From Podospora pseudocomata (taxonomy: Eukaryota; Ascomycota; Sordariomycetes; Sordariales; Podosporaceae): 64,000 bases of DNA. This document shows, piece after piece, positions 1 through 11,628 of this stretch (the stretch's first letter is position 1; the number at the start of each line of letters is the position of its first letter). The DNA lies in contig NW_026946363.1 in assembly GCF_035222375.1 (NCBI RefSeq), positions 5,828,001 through 5,892,000 on the forward strand, read 5' to 3'. The notes under the pieces were generated by a model. That model had not been told where the DNA came from, ran no database searches, and saw nothing but the letters and a program-made list of their open reading frames with translations. The translations under genes and the position numbers were made by a program.

Positions 1-1339
1 TCCAACTGGCGATGGAAGGAAAGAGACACAAAAATGAGTGTGTAAGAAGCTAAACGACTGTGGTGGTGGTGGTGGTGGTGGTGGTGGTGGTGCGAAGGTC
101 AGCACTGCCCGGCGACGATCTGGAGAGAGAAGGAGAGTGGGAGTTGGGGTCGGTGGGCGGAGTTTGATAGATACAGCGAGTGGAATGGCGGGGAGTGAAA
201 AGCGTGGGGCCTGAGGGAAGGGTAGGAGCGAGAGAAAGCTTGCATAGCAACCAGCTTTGTTGTGATCTAAACAAAACAACCCGCTGCAACAGAGTCGCTG
301 CCGGGCTCGCGTGGGCCTGAAAAACCAGTGCTCCAATGGGGCTGGCCAGTAAGATGGAAACGCGATATGACATGGAACCATACAGTGCATTTTACGGCTT
401 TGCTCGTCGTCACCTACTATGCAAGGGGAAGCTCGGTATCTCGAGTTGTCGAGCTGAAGGCATTCGGAAATCAAGACCCTTGGGGTGTTTTCTGCCAGGA
501 TCCAACAGTACACGCTCTTGTGTGCTGGCATCAACTACCCATATGAGTAGTTTATCGATGATAACACGCATGTACCCAGTATGAGAGAATCCTCTGTGTT
601 GTCTGTACCGGTATATCTCAGTGTTGGTGTGGAAGAGTGTGAGGAATGCAGCAGAAGCATGGTGTTTTGTTTTTATGTGTGATGGAATTCCAGACAAAAC
701 TGGTTGTGCCAAGTATTCTGGCCCCAAAACACGATCCCGGAACCACTTCTTCATGCCGATACATCTAAAACTACTGATCTGATCCATGATACATAATATC
801 TATCTACCCATGGTGAGAACCTCTGGTCCCCGGCAAAGGGGCTCCTTTATTCTTTCGAGCCTACACTTGTCATCATGAGATTCAAAATGATACACCCATA
901 TTTTGTACTGTCCCGAACAGTTGTACTGTAACAGATCGAAATTTCATGGCCACTCGTACTCGAAAATCCGCCCACCTTGTCGTTCTCCTTCGTTGATAGC
1001 AGCTGTGATGTTGAACTTGGGAACAGCCAAATATAATATCTTACCTAAGCAACAGCAGTTGCATTGGGCGAGCTTGGACGACACTGACAGCCTCTTGTTC
1101 GCAGTGCACGGACTTGGGTATGGATTGCAGTTCCACCTTTGAGTTTACCAATTAACCCCAACCCCACCACGCGCTGCAGCGAACGCGACGCGTTCTCAAC
1201 CTCTTGAAGGTCCCGCTGTAACGACGAAAAGGCGTGCATATTCCTTGTGGATTTTGGTCTTTCAAATCACCCTCTTTCTCAGAAGAATCTTTGACGGAAA
1301 GCGATTTACCCAGTCCATTTACACCTTGGCTTGGGCGAA
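1..1339. other. Intergenic region upstream of SMC5
   Basis: I see no supportable gene here. Open frames on both strands are short and low-complexity, and none resembles a known family. A perfect TGG/CCA trinucleotide tract lies at 61-92. The last few hundred bases are presumably the SMC5 promoter and 5' leader. Confidence 0.6.
61..92. repeat. (TGG)n microsatellite
   Basis: About 32 bp of uninterrupted TGG repeats. Translated on the minus strand it would give a poly-threonine run, but no gene model needs it. Confidence 0.9.
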
Positions 1340-4300
1340 ATGGCGCCCACGACCTCGCTGAAAAGAGCTGCCCCAGATGATGCTGACGACTACAGCTTCC
1401 TACGACGAAGAGGGGGAGATGGGCCACGGGCTTATCACGATAATGACACTACCGCGAACGAATCAGCAAGTACATTTCAACCGGGTGCAATTGTGCGAGT
1501 GAAATTACGCAACTTCGTTACCTATTCCGAAGCCGAATTCTCTCTCGGGCCTAACTTGAATATGGTTATTGGGCCAAACGGCACAGGGAAAAGTTCGCTG
1601 GTCTGTGCCATTTGCTTGGGACTTGGTTATCCACCGAACGTACTGGGGAGGGCGAGTGCTTTTGGCGACTTCGTCAAGCACGGCAACGATGAGGCGGAAC
1701 TCGAGGTTGAGCTACAGCGGAAGGCTGAAGATGCCGAGAACTATGTCATTGGGCTTGTCATCAGGCGCGAGGATAATAGTCGGAAGTTCACTATCAATGG
1801 AAGCCGTTCCACCCTCAAGGATGTTCAGAAGCTTATGCGGAGCCTTCGTATCCAGATCGACAACCTATGTCAGTTCCTACCACAGGACAAGGTGGCGGAG
1901 TTTGCTGGGTTGACTCCGGTAGAGCTGTTGGAGAAGACTCTGCATGCCGCCGCGCCACAGGATATGATTGTGTGGCAGCAGGAATTGAAACAGGGATTCA
2001 AGGAGCAAAAGGAAGTGCAATCCATCACGGACAAGACTCGCGAGGACGTCAAGAGGATGGAGGACAAACAGCGGCTTCTGCAGGCGGATGTCGACAAACT
2101 TCGCGAGAGAAAGGCTATCCAGGAAGCGCTGATCAAACTGAAGCAACTTCGACTGATCGCTCAATATCAGGAGGCCAGGGAACACTTTAACGATGCCAGA
2201 ATGCGCAAGAAAGAGTCACAGCGCGCCTATAAGAGGCTCGAAAGAAGCGTCGCGCCAGCCCTCGAAGCCGTCAATAGAAAGCAGGATTATTCTCGCAAAG
2301 TTAGAGGCGTCGTAACTCTTCGGCGACGAGAATTGGAGCAGGCTGTAGCCGAGGCCGACAAAGCGCTGGGTCCGGTGGAATCAGCAAGTGGGAAAATGAC
2401 GCAGATCGAAAACGCGATTCGGACGGAGGAAGAAAATTTCAAGGACAAGAGGAAGCGGATGGGTGCTTTGAGGAAGGAGATCACCGATCTGAAGGCAAAG
2501 TATGCACAAGAGCCCAAGGAATTCAAGGCTGGTGAATGGAACCTCCAGATTGTGGGTAGTTTGAGCAGTTATGTACACTCGAAAGGTTTGTGTCACTGAC
2601 AGTTTTGACAGCGAGAGCTAGACCACCAGAAGCGCGAGAAGCAGCAGAAGGCCTTGGATCTTGTCCCAGAACGTGACGCTATCAAGACGGAGGGATATGG
2701 TTTGAGGCAACAGAAGATGGCATTGGTGCAGGAACTGGAGGCCCTGGACTCGCAAGAGGGCCAACTTCTCAACCAGCTCAAGAACATGAACCCTGATGCA
2801 GCAGCGGGCTGGGCCTGGCTCAAAGACAACCAAGGAGGGTTCGAAAAGGAAGTCTTTGGGCCTCCCATGCTAACGTGCTCCGTTAAAGACAAGCGCTACA
2901 AGGACTTGGTCCAGTCCATGCTCCAGGGATCTGATTTCTTTTGTTTCACGACACAGACCAGAGCGGACCACAAAAAGCTGAGCGACCAGCTGTATGGGAC
3001 TTTGGGCCTTTCCGTTACTGTTCGGACTTGCTTTAGCTCATTGGATTCCTTCAAGCCACCTATGCCTCAGGAGCAGCTTTCACGGTATGGCTTCGATGGC
3101 TATGTTCTCGATTTCCTCGACGGACCCGCTCCCGTGCTGGCCATGCTTTGCGCAGAGAAAAGACTACATCAGTCTGCCCTTAGCTTGAAGGAGATTTCCG
3201 ATGACCAGTTCGAGCAAATCCAAAAGGACGAGCTCATCAACTACTTTTCTGCTGGTCGCAAGTTTTATCGTATCATGCGCCGGAGAGAGTATGGGCCGGG
3301 GGCGGTCTCTACGCGCGTCACTGGGTTCAGCGAGGGCCGGTTCTGGACAGACCAGCCGGTTGACGGTTCTGAAAAGCTCGAAATCAGACGCAAGATCGAA
3401 GAGATCGATGGCAAGACTGATGAGTTGCTGACAAAGTTGAAAGAGGTGGCCGAGAAGCACAAAACACTCACAGCGGAGATCAAGGAACTTGAGGAGAAGA
3501 AGGTATGTATCTTTTCCTGTCGCATACCTGGATATAACTAACCAACTATCAGAGCGATTTAATGGCGCAGAAGAACCAATTGCAAGCCGAGTTTACGCAG
3601 TGGAACGGCCTGCCGGACAAGATAGGTATGACAGACCCCTGGCAGTGGACCCGATTGTGGTGTATTAACAGAGCCGCTCCCAGATGCCAAAGAAAAGGTC
3701 CAAGAACGCACCCAGAAGGAGCTTGACGAGGCCAAAGCTCGCAGGGTGGATCTTATGAGGCAACTCGACGATGCCACCGTGGACATGTCCAAGGCCGTCA
3801 TCAAACACTTCGAAACGCTTGGTGCTATCCGTAAAATGCGACAAAAACTCCTCGAAGCCCAAGTCTGGGAGCTGGAGGCCGAATCGGATGTCAAGTGCCT
3901 CAAAGATAAGAACGCCGAGATCACAGCCAGACTAGAAGACGAGAAAGCAAAGGTGGAACAGGCTAAGAAGGATGTCGAGGAGTTTAGACAAACTGCCGGA
4001 GAAGCTCAAGACAAGGTCAGCGAGTTCTTGAACGATGAGAACAGGGTGGCCCTTCTGGCAGCTGCTCGGGACAGGACAGTGGCCGAGTTTGAGGGATTAA
4101 TCACGGCAGAGCAGGCGAAGCTGGAGATGATCGAAGCGGGTAACCCCCAGGCGCTGGAAGAGTACGAGCTTTACGCCCAAAAGATCGAACAGATTCGCCA
4201 TGCTGCGGAAAACCAGGAGACAAGGCTGGCCCAGCTCAACGCCAGAATCGAGGAGATCCAGAGCCAATGGGAGCCCCGCCTGGACGAGCTCGTCGGACAG

Positions 4301-4795
4301 ATTAATGATGCTTTTAGCTATAACTTTGAGCAAATCAGCTGTGCCGGCGAAGTTGGTGTCCACAAAGACGCGGATTTTGACAAGTGGGCTATCGATATCA
4401 AGGTCAGATTCCGTCAGGGGGAGACACTTCAGCGGCTCGACCAGCACAGACAGTCTGGTGGTGAGCGTGCCGTGTCAACCATTTTCTACCTGATGGCTTT
4501 ACAGGCTCTGGCTCAGGCGCCATTCCGGGTGGTGGACGAGATCAACCAGGGTATGGACCCGCGCAACGAGCGTATGGTTCACGAGAGGATGGTGGAGGTT
4601 GCGTGCCGAGAGCATACAAGTCAGTATTTCCTCATCACACCCAAGCTGTTGTCGGAGCTCCGGTACGATCCTAGGATGATGGTTCATGTCATTGTCAGTG
4701 GAGAGCGGGTGGATGAGACGAGCACGACGAAGATGAACTTCGGCAAGTTTGTACAGATACAGAAGAGGCTGAAGGCACAGGCAGGGAGGTTGTGA
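1340..4795 (+). CDS. smc5: SMC5, structural maintenance of chromosomes protein 5
   Basis: SMC5 is the core ATPase partner of SMC6 in the nuclear Smc5/6 complex, which acts in recombinational repair and replication-fork stability. The model has four exons: 1340-2551, 2612-3502, 3553-3625 and 3672-4795, giving 1099 aa, the usual family size. The N-terminal head carries Walker A GPNGTGKSS at residues 78-86. A first coiled coil follows, then a hinge at roughly residues 470-600, a second coiled coil, the ABC signature SGGERA near 987 and Walker B with DEINQGMD near 1014. The introns are 60, 50 and 46 bp with GTGGGT, GTATGT and GTATGA donors, and the joined frame stays open. I chose the ATG at 1340; the frame extends 9 bp upstream only through a TTG. 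There is no sign of damage. SMC6 is not in the window. Confidence 0.96.
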
Positions 4796-5243
4796 TGATA
4801 CCATATGCTGAGGAAATGGGGGCCGGGGACATCAGTTGCAAGCGTTGCTTTAGGGCATGACGATATTCACATCATGTCGACAGCCAGTTGGAAAGAATGG
4901 AAATCTAGCCGTTTGATGATGTCGTGCCCCAGCCACATCGTGGGCATACAATTAGAACATGGAAATGTTTACCTAACACGCTTGCTTTTGCTCAAGCTAT
5001 TCGTTCATTGCATGGAGCTGTCAGGGAACCGATATTTCCAGATTTCTACGAAACCGCTTCGCACGTGAAGACCCTGGGGGTTCCCTGTGATATCATTGCC
5101 CAGCCGCAAACAACAACTGCTTGATGTCCCACCAGAAGACCCTGAAAATCCAGCCGATGGAACCCGCCAAGATGAACTGACAGAAGCAGGCAGCGCCAAG
5201 AGCGGACGAGAAGGGCACAGACCACTTGAGAGACAAATGTCAA

Positions 5244-5251
5244 TGACGTCA
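5244..5251. promoter_or_regulatory. CRE palindrome TGACGTCA (distal)
   Basis: A perfect 8-bp palindrome that is the consensus site for ATF/CREB-type bZIP factors. It lies 594 bp before the ATG of the microprotein gene. Binding is inferred from the motif only. Confidence 0.45.
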
Positions 5252-5491
5252 ATATCCACTTTGGCGGAGACAGGCCACGCGCGTGGTGCGCAAGCGTCGC
5301 CTTTGAGGACTGTCGAATCAGAATGCGGATCAAGCCACAGTTCGGGAGGCGGCCGGTACGAAAGGTGGTACTCTTGCGGGCTGTTGTACATAATTGAAAA
5401 GAGAGGTCATTTTCGCAAGCTGATTGATCGACAACAGGGGTGTGTTAGTGGTCGGTCGGGTAGAAAACAAAAAAAAGCAGACAATGCCAAG

Positions 5492-5499
5492 TGACGTCA
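5492..5499. promoter_or_regulatory. CRE palindrome TGACGTCA (proximal)
   Basis: A second perfect copy, 346 bp before the ATG at 5838 and 248 bp from the first copy. Two perfect copies of an 8-mer in 260 bp are unlikely by chance and suggest bZIP control of the gene at 5838. Confidence 0.5.
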
Positions 5500-5756
5500 C
5501 ATTCGGCCAGAGACGACCACCAGACAGACCAGTTGACCAGTGACGATGACGGGGGTGCGCCAGTTCAGCCAGCCCAGCCAGCAGGAGCAAACAGAACAGG
5601 ACAGGAACAGGTTATTGACGGAGACGTATGTGGTAGTGGCTGCTAGAAAACTGTGTTCAAAGAAAAGGAACCAAGTCGTGGGGAAAGTTTGGTATATTAT
5701 CTTCCCATCCCACCACCAGAGTTTGATTTTGTTTTTTTCTTTCTTTCATCAGCATC

Positions 5757-5784
5757 AACAAACACAACACAACACAACACAACA
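5757..5784. repeat. (ACAAC)n pentanucleotide repeat in 5' leader
   Basis: About five and a half copies of ACAAC lie in the presumed 5' untranslated region, 54 bp before the start codon of the microprotein gene. Confidence 0.75.
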
Positions 5785-5837
5785 ATACACAAATACAAAC
5801 AATCACAAATCAAACCAAACCAAGCCAACCAGTCAAA

Positions 5838-6174
5838 ATGGGCGCCGTTGTCTCTTGCGTATGTCCCCTCCTCCTCCTCCACCACCACCACCACCACCAC
5901 CACCACCACCTTTCATCACTAGCGACTGATAACTAACCGATTGAAACAGATCCAGAGTGCTCTCCGCACCATCGGCCGCACAATCATGGCCATCATCAAC
6001 GGCATCGGCAACATCATCATGGCCATCGTCAACGGCATCATCAACTTCCTCGGCATCATCGTCGGCTTCCTCACCTGCAACACCTGCGGCGGTCGCCGTC
6101 GCCACGGTGGCACCACCACCCGCAAGAGCAGAGGGTTTGGAAGGAGGAGACATGGGACTACTGCTGCCATTTAA
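5838..6174 (+). CDS. Putatively N-myristoylated 81-aa microprotein
   Basis: Two exons, 5838-5858 and 5950-6174, give an 81-aa protein. Exon 1 encodes only MGAVVSC, then a 91-bp intron (donor GTATGT, branch-like CTAAC, acceptor CAG) follows. Gly2 with Ser6 fits an N-myristoylation signal, and Cys7 could be palmitoylated. Residues about 8-50 are a hydrophobic or amphipathic stretch with a repeated unit, IMAIINGI then IMAIVNGI. Then come a CNTC pair and an Arg/Gly-rich basic tail. From memory, similar short MGAVVSC-type proteins occur in other Sordariomycetes, but I know no assigned function. I infer attachment to a membrane through lipid plus the hydrophobic segment, with the basic tail touching acidic lipids or nucleic acid. 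The intron carries a CCT/CCA microsatellite. The CA-rich leader and paired CRE sites suggest strong, regulated expression. Confidence 0.82.
5871..5911. repeat. (CCT)n(CCA)n microsatellite inside intron
   Basis: A trinucleotide tract fills about 40 bp of the 91-bp intron of the microprotein gene, between the donor and the branch region. Length change here would alter intron size without touching the protein. Confidence 0.8.
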
Positions 6175-6856
6175 GTCCCATCAACACAGCCACAGCTCAT
6201 GATTGACGGGAAAGGGGAGGATTTCTTTTGTTATCGATGAATGGGATATGAACTGGTGTTTTTCTCTTTTGCAAAGCGACGGAGTGGAGGATAATGAATA
6301 AAGATACCCAAATACCCAGACTGCGTTTCTTACGCGGGAGCAGTCAGGAGGGGAGGCGAGGAGAAGGGGAGGAAGAAGGGCATTGCGTTTTGATGGAGGT
6401 TACCTACTAGATAAATACATCTTTCATACAGCATCCTCTTGGAATGATTTTTGTGTTTGTGTTACTGGATATGTTGAATGTCAAACCGACAACCAAATCA
6501 CATTGTTTGGCGACTATAGTGTTCAGTTCTCAAATATGGAAGAGTTGAACACTATACACAAGAGCAACTTCTCAACCTACTTCCTAATGCGATTCGTGGG
6601 AGGGATTGGCGCAAAGTGGTAACTGGGGGTGGGGGGGGAGCCTCAGAAGCTGCTGCGCTTCAGGTCACCCCCGAGGGTAAGCCCCCTCTGGCTGGAAAGC
6701 GAATGACGCAGAGGCGCTGGGAAAGGCGCACAGGTTCAAGCCACACATTGTGCAAGTTACATGGCCAACAAACATATTTTTATTTTTATTTTTTTTATGC
6801 ATCTACCTCCCACCTCATACCACATATCGACACATCTACACCCTCCTCTCACTCAC
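6175..6856. other. Intergenic region between two convergent genes
   Basis: This is 3' sequence of the microprotein gene and, on the other strand, of the XPF gene. There is a G-run near 6625-6640 and a T/A-rich stretch at 6776-6800, plausibly a poly(A) region for the minus-strand gene. No gene was seen. Confidence 0.55.
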
Positions 6857-9765
6857 TCAACTATCCTCCAACAAATCCCTCCCAAAGAACCTCTCTATCT
6901 GCCTGCCCGCCTCCTTCCCAACAAGCGCACTCAGCTCCTCAACCGTCGCGTTCGCAACCTCCTTTATATTCTCCATCTTGGCCGTAATACTCCCAATATT
7001 CTTCGGCGTGACCCCGGGCACAGCGGCCAGCATCTCCCCCGGCTCCGGGTTGAAAGCCGCCCCTTGCCCCTGCTGGCTCCCCTCGACATCTTCCCCGTCA
7101 TTCAACCCTGCCCTCACCGCGGCAATCGGATCAGGCTCCTTCTCTTGACTCTTTAGCCGTTCGAAAATCTCTGCTGTTTCGTACGGGCTTGAGCTCCAGA
7201 TTATTCTTAGCTTGGGGAAGGCCAACGTCAACAACACAATCTTGGACTGGAGGTCCTTCTCGCCTGCGTTCGCCGAGTTGAGGGAGGAGATGCTTCCTGA
7301 CAGGTCGGCGAATGGTTCGAGGGTGAAGGATTTGTTTTGGTCGAATTCGATGAGCAGCATAGGGTTTTGGTAGTGTTGGAACATGGTCTCGCATTGCGAG
7401 TAGAGCCTTCCGTTGGAGAAGGAGGAGATGAGATCCGAGACGGATTTTCGTTCTATGCAGATGTTGGGGGAGAGGATGTAATCTCCTACTGTCAACATGC
7501 ACGGCACGATGACCATCGACCGGCCGTGGAGGAGGGACGGCAAAGAAGAGCGGAATTCACGAACGTCGACCACCACTCGGGGCGGCTCAGCGGTGGCGGT
7601 GGAGAGCTTCCCGCCGCCGGCGATGCGGGTGTTGATTGTGCGGAGGAAGGCTTCTTGGGGGTCTTCGGTGGAGGAGTCGACTGTCATTACCAGGGACATG
7701 GAGGCGCGCTCTTTGATGAGTTTGGTGAAGTTGTCTTTCTCTCGGCGGACGGTGGAGAGGTAGCGTTGTTCTTCGACCGAGCCGCCGTAGTAGAGGAAGT
7801 AGACCCTGACATTTCGATCGTTGTGGCTGGAGCGGTAGACTTCCACTCGGCGGATGAAGGAGGCGTCGGGTTCGTACATGATGATGTACTTGGGTTTGAC
7901 TTCTTCCAGCACGTGCTCGTCCTGATCGCCGTCGTAGGCGTGGATGACGACGAGATCTTGCATGTCATAGAGCTGATAGTAGTCGTCCATGTCTTCCAAC
8001 GGGTCAGCCATGACGAGGTCATCTTTCTGGTTGGCTTCCGCTTCGGTAATGTCAATCTGCCCCATCAGCTCGGCGACCTCATTAGGCTTCTCAAAGCACT
8101 GCGGGATGCTGCCATTCTCTAGACGGCTCGAGCCAGAGCCTACCGCTCCACCACCGCGGACCCGACGTCTCTTGTGAGATGGTGCCCGGCTTTTGGACTG
8201 CGCAAGACGGGGGTCAACGGCACCACTAAGCGCCTTTTGATTCTCCGCGAACAGCGTGGCGCTGACCTGGGCAAACTCCCTCTTCCACTTGAGATAGTTG
8301 CGCAGCTTCTTGCGCATCATGTAGGCGGCTGAAGGCTTGTCCTCTTCTGGATCGTAGACCTCCTCAATGCGCTTCTCAGTCCTCGGCTTGACGTGCATGG
8401 TCTGAAGATAGTCGCGGAGCTGGCGGCATGTGTTCGTGTCCGAGCACATGATTAGAATGGTGCCGTTGGAATCGTCACGGGCTTGCTGCTCAAAGAAAAG
8501 GTCACGGTCTATCTCTTCTAGCACATCGGCCAATACTGACCACTTTGGCTGTTCTTCGAGTACAGGTTGCAGAGAATCGATGCTGGAGTCTGCCTTCGCT
8601 TTCTGGGTGCTGGCATAAACCCTCTTCTTGGCAGTGTCAAAGATGGTCTGGGCTGCATCGAGAAAGAGCCACGGAGACTGGGTCTGTCTTGTCGACCCAG
8701 GGGGTGGCGAGTGAGCAGCATGAATGGTATCGAGTTGCTGAAGAAAAGAGACCGCATCGAGGGCCAAGACTGAGTGCAGCATACCCCTGAGTACAGTCAA
8801 ATCGCCCACAATCTGCTTTGTTTTCCAGCTGACCCGGTGCCAGTTAGGATCGAGCTGTCTGCGGACAAGAACATCAAAGTTCTTGAGAAGAGCGCTGTCG
8901 AGGTTCCAGTCTTCCATCTCAAGCCCCGTGTTGCCCTTCTTCAGCTCATGAATACTGACTTCGACACATTCCATGATGGCCACCTGAATCTCACGCATTG
9001 CGTTGGTCATTGGCACCTCCAACTCGATGACCTCGGCTTTCTTCTTCCCCTCGAGTGCCTGCGCGACGTGGACATGAAATCGTGGCCACAAAGATGCTTT
9101 TCGTAAAAACAAGTTCCTCATCATGGTAGCCAAGGGCGAAAAGCCGGTCGTGAACGGGTCTGGGTTGTCGGAGAACGCCTTCAGAAAGCCGACCTTGTTC
9201 TTTTGGCGGTATATCCTGATGATGAAGGCCTCTAACGAAGTTGCAACAGCCTTGTCGGCGTGAAGAACGAGCATGCCAGTGATGGTTTCCGCATTAAGGA
9301 GACCGGTCAACATATCGACGACCAAGATACGTGATGTGACGCTGAAAATACCACCACCAGCATACATCTTCTCTCGAGCACCCACGCTCGTGTAGTCGGT
9401 GTTGACCACGGTGAGGCCTCTGGCCTTTGGTGACATACTGATGGCGGCATGCTCGGCGAGCGCTTCACCAATCCAGGCATTTTCCCTGTCTTCGGCATTG
9501 ACGATGACAATCAGGTTGTTTCCTGCGGCATCATAGGAGTGAAGGAGGTTCGTGATAAGGCGCATGAGGCCGAGACCTCGGGCCAGAACCACCAGTTCAT
9601 CTTCTTTGCGGAGCTCCTCAAACAGCTTCTGCTGGTATACCTAACACATGGAGATGGGAGTTAGCAAACGACTGTGGACGCAACTCAAGAGAGACGCACC
9701 AAGGGCAGTGAGAGCTTCACAGGCTGCACAGGCTGCACAGGCTGGGGGGTGCTGGCAGAAGACAT
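6857..9765 (-). CDS. rad1: XPF/Rad1-family structure-specific endonuclease (mus-38 type)
   Basis: This is the catalytic subunit of the XPF-ERCC1 (Rad1-Rad10) nuclease, which makes the 5' incision in nucleotide excision repair and cuts recombination flaps and crosslinks. Exon 1 is 9700-9765 (22 codons), the intron is 9641-9699, and exon 2 is 6857-9640. The product is 949 aa, normal for fungal XPF. Joining the exons restores the family N-terminus LSLPLVYQQKLFEELRKED. Residues up to about 650 are the degenerate SF2 helicase-like region. The ERCC4 nuclease domain starts near 705 with VVDVREF, and the nuclease motif GDYILSPNICIERK lies near 742-758. A tandem helix-hairpin-helix at about 885-935 should bind ERCC1/Rad10. 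The first exon contains three tandem QPV units from a 9-bp DNA repeat. Confidence 0.95.
9719..9746. repeat. Short 9-bp tandem repeat in first exon of XPF gene
   Basis: Three copies of a CAGGCTGCA-like unit (plus strand) encode the QPVQPVQPV stretch on the minus strand, just before the conserved LSLPL. The repeat unit is a multiple of three, so copy number can vary without breaking frame. Confidence 0.7.
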
Positions 9766-10316
9766 GCGGGGCGCCTTCACTGGCTTGCTGTGTTCAGTCT
9801 GGAGTTCTTCTCACACCGCTTCAAACAACATCGTCGTGACCATAAGATGGTACCACAAGGTGAGCTGTCATGCATCAGGGTTGTGTGGATGAGAGGAATG
9901 GTGAGTTCGATGTGGTTGGCAACACAAAGGCAGGCACACAACCCTGGACCGTTTGTTAGTACAGGAACCCCCGTATCGCTCAACTGGGCACTAACCCATT
10001 AGCGGACCGCGCCCCAAAGACGCCCGCCGAAGGCCGCTCCAACCCGTGACCCTCGACGTCATTGTCCCCCAGCAAGATCCTAAGTGTGATGATACGTACC
10101 AGTTCAGGGAAATCTCCTTAAAAAGGCAAGCAAAGGCTCTCCTCCTTCTACTCGCAACTCTCCTCTTTCTTTTCTTCATCAAGTCACACAAAAACCTAAC
10201 GATTCCACGAAAGATATCATTCTCAACCCTCAAGAACCCTCTGCCCCACCTACACACCCCTGCCACTGCAACATCACCAACCAACTGCACGTCACCGCGC
10301 CAAACAAACAATCACC
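9766..10316. other. Divergent promoter region (XPF gene and 69-aa gene)
   Basis: This is 551 bp between two divergent starts. I saw no gene. The right end is a CA-rich leader (about 10200-10316) typical of an expressed fungal gene and belongs to the small gene at 10317. Confidence 0.55.
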
Positions 10317-10587
10317 ATGTCTGAGTCCAACAAGAAGTTCTCCATCCAGCCCATCGATGAGCAGGAGCAAGATAAGGTAGGCAGACCGCGGCCTTCCACC
10401 ATCTCGATATGGCATGGGACTGACATTGTGTGAAAAGGGCACCTTCCAGAAGCTCAGCGAGGAGACCAAGAAAGTCCTAGAAGCTCACTCCGCCAACCCT
10501 GGACCTGTCATCAGTGATAACTTCAATGCTCAGGAGGAGGGGACCAAGGAGGAGCGTCATGAGAAGGCAAAGGACCTCAACAACTGA
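10317..10587 (+). CDS. Small charged hypothetical protein (69 aa)
   Basis: Two exons, 10317-10376 and 10438-10587, are joined across a 61-bp intron with donor GTAGGC, a CTGAC branch-like motif and acceptor AAG. The product is 69 aa, starts MSESNKKFSIQP, is rich in Glu, Lys and Asn, and ends KDLNN. There is no signal peptide, no membrane segment and no cysteine. It is probably disordered. A run near residues 37-45 (SANPGPVI) is faintly like the NP-containing repeats of conidiation protein Con-6, but the match is too weak to name it. The CA-rich leader argues that it is real and transcribed. I do not recognise a function. Confidence 0.7.
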
Positions 10588-11628
10588 ATGGACTAGACCA
10601 TCATCTTCCTAGTTTTCATTTTTCCATGGCCGAGTCTTGGACGGATCCCTGACCGGGCTGTATTACTATGCGTGTATTAGTTTTAATGACGAACCTGACG
10701 AAGCTACAATAACTATGAATTGTCCAATATGTGTGCTTATGATTCCGTCGGAATATCGTTCCTAAATGTGACCTCTTCAGATATGTATGTATAGCTGACA
10801 AGGAACTCACTCAACCAGCTTCTTGGTAACGGCCGTTCACCGATCACTTGAAGCCATGAGCCAACCAGCATGTGAGTTCTCAAGCTACCGTTTGGCAGGT
10901 CATGTACAGAGAACGGCTGGGATCGCGCTTCAGATGCCAGAAAATACAAAAACTGATGACTTTGAGCTCTTTTTTTCTCAAATGCATAAAGGCGGCGCTC
11001 AAAGATGCCAAAGAGACCTCGCCTAGGAGTCGACGAGTCGTTGGTGAGCTGTGGCGGTGTTTAATCTTATCCCTGCTCCCCTCATTGTGGCTGACCCGTA
11101 GTGCCATGCCATGCCAGAGAGGAGACCGCTGGATATCTGCAAGGGTTCCCTGAATCAGCAGCCTGGTGATGCAAGCAACCGTTTAATGAAACTCCCCAGT
11201 CAGCAGCAGCCTTTCCAGAATCATCATCACGAACCCGACGTATCCGCCCTCCGTCTTGCCATTGTTCTGAACGCTCTGGGTACCGTTCCTACCAGCAAGC
11301 AGCTACTGCACCCGCACCGCACCGGGCACCTCGCTCTCAGCCGCGCACTCGCTGACGACAACGGCCCTTTTGCTGCTGCGCACAAGGACGGTAGCGCCGA
11401 GTTTCTATGTGCCTTATTAGCGCCTCGCTGCGTCTATCAGGCTATCAGTCACCAGCCAAACCACCCACTGGACAACAACGACCGCTGCCTGCAAGATTCA
11501 CAAACTGTTGATGTTGAGCCTACAGGGACAATAATCTCTGGGCTATCTTTTCAAACTACCTCCAAGCCGAAGGCCGCACGGAATCACCGACCACCACCGC
11601 CGCCCGACCTTCCCCCTTTTCCCCCGCG
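10588..11628. other. Intergenic region upstream of LAS17
   Basis: One 177-codon frame covers 11111-11644, but it overlaps the LAS17 start in another frame, is low-complexity (Pro, His, Gln) and resembles nothing known. I treat it as LAS17 5' leader. No other gene is supported. Confidence 0.5.

Larger units (their letters stand above)
4796..5837. other. Intergenic region and promoter/5' leader of the microprotein gene
   Basis: No gene is supported. The region holds two perfect CRE palindromes, a TCTTTC-rich stretch near 5730-5750 and a pentanucleotide (ACAAC)n leader at 5757-5784 running into CA-rich sequence just before the ATG at 5838. Such CAA-rich leaders are typical of well-expressed fungal genes. 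Confidence 0.6.
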
